64,000 nt of DNA, from contig NC_089183.1 in assembly GCF_947507565.1 (NCBI RefSeq), forward strand, positions 1,612,001 to 1,676,000. Direction: 5' to 3'. The notes under the pieces are model-generated. The model ran no database searches and was not told the DNA's origin. It was given only the letters and a program-made list of their open reading frames with translations. A program made the translations under genes and the position numbers. Origin of the DNA: Oscarella lobularis (taxonomy: Eukaryota; Porifera; Homoscleromorpha; Homosclerophorida; Oscarellidae). Within the stretch, counting starts at the first letter, position 1. Every line of letters begins with the position of its first letter. Positions 56,052 through 64,000 of this stretch are shown one piece after another.

Positions 56052-56582
56052 CATTTTGCTGAGGCAAGGGTTGTTATGCCTGTAGTCTGTGTTTCCCGTA
56101 TATTTTTCCTTCGTTCACAGTATTTTTATTCGTCCTTCCGCTACTACTGTCTTCGGTCTGTTTAAGGTACCTGAAATATTGCTTCGAGCGCGAAAACCGC
56201 ATCGCGATAGGCTTCCGATCGCACACTATCGCGGCCACACCCTCGTGACTAAAGTCGTCCCTCCTACGCGCTTACAACGAAGCGTGGGAGCTCTCCTCCG
56301 TGACGAGACGACGCGTACATGACTGGAATACGTACGATAAGCCATATTTTCGGCTAAAATTGCCATCTCGCGGAGAATTTGGCGTTTTAACGCGCGCCGG
56401 TCCGAGCCGGTCTCGTCCCTCTCTCATCCCGACGCGGCTGTCTGTCGCATCGACAGTTACCGTGGGTCTTCAGTATTCATTTCGGCATGTACGAATGCTA
56501 TTTGCATCGCCGTCGTACACTTAGCAGCAGAGATATGAACATGTTCCTTTTCTCTGTGATAACGTTTTCTTATCCTGAAGAT

Positions 56583-59321
56583 AATGCCGAGGAAGAAGAG
56601 GTTGACGTACAGAACGGTTCATGCGACTCCCTCGGCCTCTTCTCCCCTTCTAGATACTGAGTAAGAGACTGATGTGACCTATCGTGCATGTTATTCACCG
56701 CATGTCTCCATGGATTCAGGGTACTGCCTGCCTCTTGGCACAGAACCGATGAACGCTGTGCTGCCGTCTTGTCCAAAATCGTCAATCCACCCACTGACCA
56801 AGAAGATGAAGGGCCACTGTCGACCGTCGTGCTATTCTGTGCACGAGTGAGCGCTAACGGATTGGAAAATCTGTTTGTCCGAGGCCGGAGAGTCTGCCTC
56901 AGTGACTGTCAGAAAAGGCTAGGTCGACGTTTTCTAGACGTCGACGTCACCCCGGCCAGTATCAGCGCCTTCGTGAATGATATGGAAAAGTACGCAATCT
57001 GCATTGGGAATCCTGAGGCCGAATACATTGAGTTCTTCGGAGCCAAGAAGGGCAATCTCCGCAACCGGTCGGGCGCCGTCAGCGCAACGCTCGACAGCCA
57101 TAGTCCATTCATGGTCGAAGGTCGCCTGTACGTCAACACCATCAGGACCACCGATTGCCATCTGCTTCTGACATCCGGCAAGACAACACGCTGCCGTCCT
57201 TGCATTAGGTTCCGCTTGGCACTGAGAATGATGGCCTCACGAGCACGAAAGGCGCGCAGCTTACATACCGGCAATTCATTTCTCAGAAGCCCTTTTCTCC
57301 GAGCCAAATTATCTGCTCTTGCTCGAGAGCGGAAGACGTCTCTTCAACGAATTCGCCGAATGGAAGCCGCCATCGAGTGCATGAACGAGGAAAGCAGTGT
57401 GGACGTCGACGAAGAGTTGCATGGCGACCTGACATCAATCGCAAGCGAGTATGAGTCTACCATCTCTCAGACATACGCAGAAGGATCCTTCCGCCGTCTC
57501 TTTTGGGACCAGCAGCTAAAGGCAGCGAAATCCAAAGGGAGTAGAGGTATGCGGTGGCACCCAGATATGATTCGCTGGGCTTTGAACATTCGTCTTCGCT
57601 CGGCCGGTGCTTACCACGACATGCGGACAGCAGGGTTCATTACGCTACCATCAGAGCGTACCCTGCGCGACTATACGCACGTGTTTGAAAACCGCGTCGG
57701 ATTTCAGTTCGAAGTCAACGATCTACTCGCGGCTGAAGCTAAGTCCAATGCGGCTGGCCACAAGCACGTGGTTCTCATTTTCGACGAGATGAAAGTGAAG
57801 GAAGACCTAGTGTACAACAAGCACTCAGTGCGCGTTGTGGGGTTCACTAGCCTCACCAATGTCGAGGATCGGTTGCAGAAATTGGAAAGGCGGTGCGGCA
57901 GCCGGCCGGACGTTGCTCGATATATTCTCGTCGTTATGATTTGCGGGCTTACTTCGTCGCTGCGTTTTCCGTACGCTTATTTCGCAACCGTCGGAGCGAC
58001 TTCCGAAATTCTGTCATCTGTGATCTAGGAGGCCGTACGCCAGGTGGAAATGGTCGGTCTGAAGGTGATCGGCATTACAGCTGACGGAGCTGCGTCCAAC
58101 CGAAAATTCTTTCGGAATTTCTGCGACACCCCAGGCGGCCACAAAGGAGTCAACCCGTACAGCGCTGACGGCCAGCCAATATATTTCTTCTCGGACGTCC
58201 CCCATCTAATTAAGACAACGCGAAATTGTTGGTCCCACTCTTTTGAAAACGGATCAGTCCGTGCAATGACGGTGAGGCATAGATAGCTGAACAGTTCTGG
58301 CTGTTAGTCTATATGTTTTTTTTGGGTTGCAGTTGAATGGCAGAACCATCTCGTGGAGCCACTTGGTTGAACTCTACCGTCGTTGTCAGAACACTGCATC
58401 TGCAGCTGGTCTTGTACTAATGAAAAAATTGAGGAAGGAGCACATTTCTCTTGGGCCTTATTCCCGCATGAGGGTCGATCTCGCCGCCCAAGTCAGTTTC
58501 AATTACACAACAAAATCATAAATTTATACCTCTTTTTCAGGTCTTGAGCGAGTCCGTTGCTAACGGATTGGAGCATTTCGCGATCGAAGGAGCCGAGGAA
58601 ACAATAAGATTTTGTCGCATTTTTGACAAGGCCTTTGACCTCATGAATGTACGAAGTCTTCGTGACAAGAAGCCAAATCGTCGGGGCTATATATCAGCTG
58701 ACGATGACAGACTGCAGGTAAGTCCAGTACAAGCATACCAGTTCCACTGTGTTAGTATGGCAATATTTCTGTAAGTGGCTAAAAGTGGAATTCTTGGGCT
58801 ACCTCGAAGAGTGGGAGAATTACGTCGACTCCGTTCCTAATTTGAGCAAAAGCGATAGGCAGCGAATGATGCTGAGCAAGGAAACGATTTCCGGCTGGAA
58901 AATGACAGGTGGGATGAAAGGGTTGATCAAACATGTGTGACGTACATTTGGCAGTGAATTTATTTGTAGAAATGGCGACGAATCTACTCGAAAAATGCGA
59001 TACGGGGGATAATTTCTTTATTCTCAGCGAGCACGTCAGTCAAGACCCGCTGGAGAACTACTTCGGACAGCAGAGAGGCAGAGGTGGTCGCTGCGACTAT
59101 CCCACCGTGCAGCAGTGTCTCCAGAACGCCGCATCTATCAGGCTGCAGGTAGCATAGTCGCCCAATTGCCCGAAAGCCCGCACCTATTTATAACCTCTCA
59201 GGGATCACTTGCTCAGCTTCCTACACGCGGCAATTCGTCAAGAAAGCGACGGCAGAGCCCCCGGCTGACTATCTCAGACGCCCCCCTAGCGAAGCGGCAA
59301 CGAAAGCCTAAAAGTGCGTAG
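56583..59321 (+). pseudogene. P-element-like (THAP9-type) transposase with one stop
   Basis: The long exon (56688-58271) has CIGNPEAEYIEFFG, CRPCIRFRLALRMMASR, RWHPDMIRWALNIRLRSAGAY and LIFDEMKVKEDLVYNKH (catalytic Asp). After a stop it gives VGLKVIGITADGAASNRKFF (second Asp) and IYFFSDVPHLIKTTRN. Further exons are 58333-58491, 58541-58717, 58776-58908, 58970-59148 (QDPLENYFGQQRGRGG, catalytic Glu) and 59202-59321 (basic tail), all with consistent splice phases and introns of 49-61 bp. The motifs are those of P-element and THAP9 transposases. The only lesion in the core is TAG at 58026-58028 (VI-stop-EAV, expected Trp). No N-terminal THAP zinc finger was found; the start is uncertain. Confidence 0.85.
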
Positions 59322-59344
59322 GGCATCCCTTTATTATTATCATG

Positions 59345-60221
59345 TTATTTTGGAGCCATTACATCAAATTCGCGCGCCAACGATTTTCTAAGGCCCTTTG
59401 TCTTTTTGGTTGTGGTCTGCTTGAGGTTCTTGTACTGCTCAAGCCAGGTGGATGTTGTGGAAAATCCACGCATGGTTATCCACAGACTTACAATCTCTCT
59501 CAACAAGGAAACGGCCAACAGTTCATCCGTTATTTCGACCGAAGCGTCGTCCCAACTTCTGCGAACCGCACTGTCATCCATGACAGTGTTCTCAAAGACA
59601 GCCTTCTCGCCGTCGCTGCTCACCAGCTGCTCTGCCAAAAGAGAACGGACTTTGATTTCTACAGCCAGAAACAGCATGTAAGCTCTGTCCGTTAGCTTGA
59701 AAAGCCCTCCACGATCCACCCTCTTTGTCCAATCTCCTGTGTCCCCTAAGGTCGCCGCGTCGTCGTCACATTCTTCCATACTCTCTAAGCATGAGACAAT
59801 TTGTGTGCAGGAGTCCCCCTTTTTTCTGTATTTCTTCAACAGCTTCATCGGAATCGATCCCGCGGCATATCGAACAATACTGCATTCATCGAACGTCATG
59901 GAAGTCGAAAATGCTTCAGCAGCCGGAGATCCTATTTGAAATTGAGCCATCTCTTCGACCAACACCTCGTCAAAAATTTTCTGGTTGACGGATTGGATCG
60001 GAGAGCGACAGTCCGATTTTCTTGTAGAGACTATCCCACAAGGGGATCGTTCTCATTCGTGCCCGCGCGAACGCCAGAGCGGCGTGCTCTCGACGAGAAA
60101 CGACTGAACGAAAGGTAGACTGTGTGTCTACGCAGCCTCTTATCACCGCAACAAGATCAGCGGCGCTGTCGCAAAGCGCGTCGTCCGATGCGGCCAAAAT
60201 CGCTCTGATACCAATGCAAAA
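59345..60221 (-). pseudogene. unnamed transposon-associated gene (RYAAG family), convergent to the P-like gene
   Basis: Its stop lies 24 bp from the stop of the P-like gene, tail to tail. Reading from 60221: helical segments (RGCVDTQSTFRSVV, RTIPLWDSLYKKIGL), then after a one-base frameshift near 59985 VNQKIFDEVLVEEMAQF, FDECSIVRYAAGSIPMKLL, WTKRVDRGGLFKLTDRAYML, VSLLREIVSLWITMRGFS and a basic C-terminus. It is homologous to the fragment at 9022-9536. I recall similar repeated proteins in other invertebrates but no assigned function. The N-terminus is cut at 60221, where Tigger sequence begins. Association with the P-like end motif at two loci suggests it is a second gene of that element (inference). 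Confidence 0.6.
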
Positions 60222-61162
60222 TTGCGAGCCTCGAATCGTTTCGTTCTTCTTCTGATGGATAATGCTGGATGTCATCCTGCTGATTTAGCTGAAAAATTTT
60301 CCAACATCAAAGTGGTTTTTTTGCCTGCAAACACTACGTCAGTTTTGCAACCTCTAAATCTTGGAATAATTAAGAACTTTAAGGATCATCATCGCAGCCT
60401 ACTTTTAAAGTATGTCATTGCTAAGATTGACGAGGCAGCGTGCGCATCGGAAATAGCGAAATCGCTCACAGTTCTATACGCTATTCGGTGGGTTGCTGCG
60501 GCATGGAAACGCGTATCTCCAGAAACGATCAAGAAGTGCTTTCGGAAGGCTAACGTAACGAACGTCGACTTTGAAATAGTTTCTGCTGAGAATTATGAAG
60601 ATGCTTTCGCTGATTTGGAAGAAGACCAAAGTTCTGGTGAACTGAACTTTCTGATTCGCCGACTGACAGATGAAGAGAATGTGCTTGACGCGGCGGAAAT
60701 CGAAAAGGACCTCCCAATTTGTGAAGAATTCTCAGATGTAACGTGGGAAGAAGACTTTTTGCGAGGCTGCAATCGGAGGATGAAATAGCTGACATCACCG
60801 AAGACGATGATGGCTTGGGCGAAGTAGTGAGAAAACCAAAACTTAAGCGTTTCAAAGATGCTGTTGATTGCTTAGAAGAAGTTCAATTGTTTTTGGAAGG
60901 AAAGGGTTGTTGTGAAGAAGCTCGAGCAGCAAGCGGTCTTCTAAATCGGGTTGTTGAAATTCACTATCAGAGTAAAAGCAAAATACAAACTGAAATAACT
61001 GATATTTTTGCGTAGAATTGTCTCTGCAAACGCTCTATTTGCCGCTCTTCATTTAAATTCCTAAAACTAATGAGGTTATAAAAACCTCTGAAATCAGGAC
61101 ACCTTTATTATCCGGACACCTTTGTTAAGACCCGCGAGTGCCCGGATAAAGAGGTTTGACTG
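60222..61162 (+). pseudogene. 3' part of a Tigger-type element and its transposase
   Basis: The frame starting at 60222 gives LLLMDNAGCHP (second catalytic Asp), VFLPANTTSVLQPLNLGIIKNF, WKRVSPETIKKCFRKA and acidic segments. A one-base frameshift at about 60775 leads to the family's C-terminus (VQLFLEGKGCCEEA, QTEITDIFA) with a stop at 61013. The third catalytic Asp (QPLD) is Asn here (QPLN), so the protein would be inactive even without the frameshift. The DNA-binding domain and the first Asp are missing on the 5' side. Confidence 0.85.
61131..61162 (-). repeat. Tigger-type terminal inverted repeat (3' end)
   Basis: In reverse complement it starts CAGTCAAACCTCTTTATCC, the typical Tigger terminus, and is followed by TA (61163-61164), the expected target site. 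Confidence 0.8.
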
Positions 61163-61164
61163 TA

Positions 61165-62217
61165 CAATCCGTAAGCTTATTGCTGTATCGTAGTATTTCG
61201 CCGTCACTCGCAGTCCCACCTATTACGTAGGATTCCGGCAGCGACAGTGACAGCGCAATGGCGTCTCCAAGCAAAAGACGCCCTGGAGTTCGGGTCAAGG
61301 AGGAAGTCGTAATGGTCGAGTCAAAAACCAAACACGACATTACTCGGAGCAATCCCGGTCGAATGTCGCTGCAATCGTAAGACAGCAGCTTTCACTAACT
61401 TTGCACACATAATCTTTTCATTCATTGTTGTAGGAAATACGCAGCCGTTATTTGCATATCGTCATCGGATTCGGGAAGAGACAATGATGCAAAAACGTTG
61501 ATGGAGGAGGCTGTCCCATGTCGCCAGACAAGTAGTATGTCTTTGTGCACAGCCAATTGTGTAACTTGAAGTAGTGTTTGCTTAGGACTGTCGTTGACGT
61601 CTGCAAGGGAAATATGAAAGAATTCGTTGCTACGGTGTTGCCCTCGTTGAACAATTTCGGCGCGGACAGTATCATTTACGACCGCATGGATGTTCGGCGT
61701 CGGAATATATTAACCGACACGTGGCGTGGTTCTCAACAAAATCATTTCACTGGCGCAAATCCTCTTAATTAAGCAATGCTTTGGAGAAAACAACCGGAGC
61801 CTCCTTCGCACGACGAGAAAATGAAATTTGTTGCGAATATCAGCAAATGCTCAGCGAAGAAACTGATCGGCCTTAGCCTATTTGCGGCAACAGCTGAATT
61901 ATAAATTTGTTCCGAAAAAGCCAACCCCGGTCAAGCAACTTCATCCAGAACTGAACAGTGTCTTGAACGGTATCACCACTGTTGAGTACGCCCTGAATGT
62001 GACCAGCAAACAAGTTTAATATATGAGTAAGCACGGCTGTAGTCCAAACGTGTGGCATTCTATGCAAATTGGACGGGTAACAGCGTCCATATTCTATCCT
62101 ATCCTATCCTATTTCTATCCTATTCCTAAAAATTTTTTGGGGGCGTGGTTTTTACGGATTAATTTTGACGCCATTTTTCACATTTATTTCAACAATCCAA
62201 ACGCTTATCGACATGCT
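61165..62217. other. no recognised gene
   Basis: Open frames at 61578-61772 and 61448-61675 have no known motif. A CTATC-rich simple repeat lies at 62094-62124, and GGGGGCGTGGTTTTTA at 62148 may be near the hAT element's end. Confidence 0.4.
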
Positions 62218-64000
62218 TTATTTAACGGAAAGTCTGCGATTCTTCTTTAGAGCCCACAGTTTAGCAGCATCTTTCACGGGAAAATGTTCCAATGAAGGAC
62301 CGTTTACGGCAATTCTTAGCAGTGCGTCCAGGGTTCTTTCGCTCATTCGATTTCGTATATCCGTTTTTATGAAGTTGAGTTGAGAGAAAGTGCGCTCAAC
62401 ACTCGCTGTGTGCATCGGAATAACTCTGCAAATGCATGCTATTGATGAAAGCTTGGGGAACATTCTTTTGGTTGACAAGTCACCGCATAGATCGCCCAGA
62501 ACTTCTTTGCAAGTGTATGACGCCGATTCTCTCCTTTTTATCGCAAGACATTCCTTGTAGCTTGACCATTCCTCAAGGGTTTCCTCAAAAGATTCGTCTG
62601 CGTCAGAAGGATAAAAATGAGTGAAGAGCTTTTCTATTTCACGGTTGCCGTACTCGGCAAACTCTTCTCAATAATCAGGCAATGGCAACGCATCCGGATT
62701 GAAGACGGTAAAGGACGTCATTACTCCTTGATCTTCAAATCTTTTTTCGATGTTAGAGAGCAGGCTGGAGAGATAAGGTGTTTTGATGATATTTGTGAAA
62801 GTCATTTCATTGTCATTCGGTTCACGTGTAATGACGATCCCCGATGACTTCAGTTTCTCCAAAAATTCCGGCAACTGGCGAAGATGCATACCGTCGACAG
62901 TTTTTAGTCGCGTAAGAGCCTCCTTCGTCAACAAAAGCGCTCCTGGAATACTGCTATAATCGCAGTGTTCATGATGAAATATTTTTGAGAGGCGCGAAAC
63001 GTGCGGCAAAGCATCGCACATTAAGAGCATGGTCGTTATAAACTTGTGCTTTGTTATCATTGCGTTGATGCCCAAAGCTCTAGCGTCGTGTCTCTCCTGC
63101 GCCTCTCGCTGGAGACTGACGCTGACAGATGCAAAGCATGCTATAAGACGGCTGACACTTCGCTCGATGCTCAGCCATCTTGTTGCGCAAGGTGCAACCA
63201 TTTTTCCCTGTTCATAAAGCAGCGCCTGGATTGCTTCCAACCCTGCCGTCCTAACGGCACTATTGTCAAAGAAATCAAAAATCTGACGAAGAATATTTTC
63301 AAATGCTTTGACGTATGGCACTGCCTTTGATGCCTGAATTGATGCAAGATTCAGTTTGTGTGCCACACAGTGGACTCCAACAGCAAATGGAACCATGCGT
63401 TTTAGCCTAGCGACGACACCGTTTCTGCAACTAACCATTGTCGATGCACCGTCTGTTCCAATTCCTCTAAGTCTGCTACGGTCTACGCCCGAAACCTCAA
63501 TAAACTCTTCGACGCGACGTGTAATGGTTTCCGCTCCTGCTCTAATGCAGCTATTCCCGCCAGCAGCTATTCCCGCCAGCAGCAGCGCTCTCAACTTCGG
63601 GTTGCAATAAGTCCACTACTTTTAAGAAAGTGCATTTGATTTCTCCTGTAGCATTATCAATGTAGCGACCGTGAATTGCCAGCTGCTCTTGCGTAGTGGA
63701 ATCCGTTGTCTCGTCAAACATTAAAGCAAAATGCTCAGAATCTTTCAATTCGTCGAGAGATCTTTTTTCAAGGAGCTCAGATATGACGTAAAGCATCTCT
63801 TGTATCGATTTGTGACTGGTGTAGATAGTATTTCGAGCTACTCTAATCTTGCTTTTAATTTCTACTCCCAACCACGAAGCCAGATCTAGGATCGGTTCAA
63901 AATTGGTAGTGTGAGCCAAACGCCGCTTAGCAATGAAATAGAGACAACCAATTGCTTGCTCGATTCCTTCAGCAGGAACAACAGGATTGATAGCAGACGC
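62218..64000 (-). pseudogene. hAT transposase, runs off the window edge
   Basis: Translated from the right edge: VVPAEGIEQAIGCLYFIAKR, HTTNFEPILDLASWLG, RVARNTIYTS, FALMFDETTDS (first catalytic Asp), a frame break at the 16-bp duplication, RGIGTDGASTMVSCRNG (second Asp), VGVHCVAHKLNLA, CATRWLSIERSVS, then after a TGA at about 62668 EEFAEYGNREIEK. It ends with the hATC region IPMHTASVERTFSQLNFIKT, ending at 62218. It is the same family as 33276-33833 (zinc-finger hAT resembling ZMYM6/C17orf113-type proteins). Only two lesions are visible. The N-terminal zinc finger lies beyond 64000. Confidence 0.85.
63551..63582. repeat. 16-bp tandem duplication inside the hAT gene
   Basis: CTATTCCCGCCAGCAG occurs twice in a row (63551-63566 and 63567-63582). 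With a single copy the frame would read straight through (AAAGGNSCIRAG). The extra 16 bp shifts it. Confidence 0.9.

Noticed and set aside
1-64000. Bacterial features, CRISPR arrays, tRNA or rRNA genes
   Set aside because: The window is clearly eukaryotic; the only regular arrays are the minisatellite (40540-41960) and four mini-hairpins, neither with CRISPR-like spacers.

Overview
This window is eukaryotic, almost certainly metazoan, DNA made nearly entirely of transposable elements, many inserted into one another. Split genes with very short GT-AG introns (about 49-73 bp), the absence of ribosome-binding sites or operons, and the mixture of transposon superfamilies (Helitron with an RPA-like gene, pogo/Tigger, piggyBac, EnSpm/Tnp2, P-like, hAT, Merlin, a DDE_3-like family, Ty3/gypsy, and a LINE with a restriction-like endonuclease) point to an invertebrate. 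An early-branching marine animal such as a sponge would fit, but that is inference. No rRNA, tRNA or CRISPR was recognised. Only two small genes (11716-12146 and 30007-30481) are not obviously transposase, replicase or reverse transcriptase genes.

Layout. 1-10.4 kb: a foldback element, two decayed pogo-type transposases, the 5' half of a Helitron, a piggyBac remnant and a fragment of an unnamed transposon-associated gene. 10,474-16,529: an EnSpm-type element with matching ends, a multi-exon Tnp2-like transposase and a small gene on the other strand, with a 134-bp-arm inverted repeat between them. 17-23 kb: pogo-type transposases and the 3' part of a Helitron that is itself interrupted by a 5'-truncated LINE with a 7-bp target duplication. 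24-33.8 kb: gypsy, Merlin, DDE_3-like, pogo and hAT remnants plus a HIRAN-like gene.

The centrepiece is 34,616-51,678: three Helitrons lying head to tail on the minus strand (5,664, 2,922 and 8,477 bp), with exact CTAG/TC junctions. The block sits inside one exon of a hAT transposase gene. Its left part ends ...cataa at 34,615 and its right part resumes tgta... at 51,679. Taking the block out leaves an A|T target site and an uninterrupted reading frame across the join. The rightmost Helitron has an uninterrupted Rep/helicase frame and an RPA-like gene and looks potentially autonomous. The middle one carries no gene but a 1.4-kb minisatellite of 27-bp palindromic units. The left one has an RPA-like gene and a Rep/helicase gene with a large internal deletion.

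56-61 kb holds a P-element-like transposase facing a second, convergent gene, followed by the 3' end of a Tigger element. 62.2-64 kb is a nearly intact hAT transposase broken by a 16-bp tandem duplication; it runs off the window edge.

How parts relate: each transposase would act on its own terminal repeats, so the genes do not form a host pathway. The informative signal is the order of insertions and the structure of element ends.
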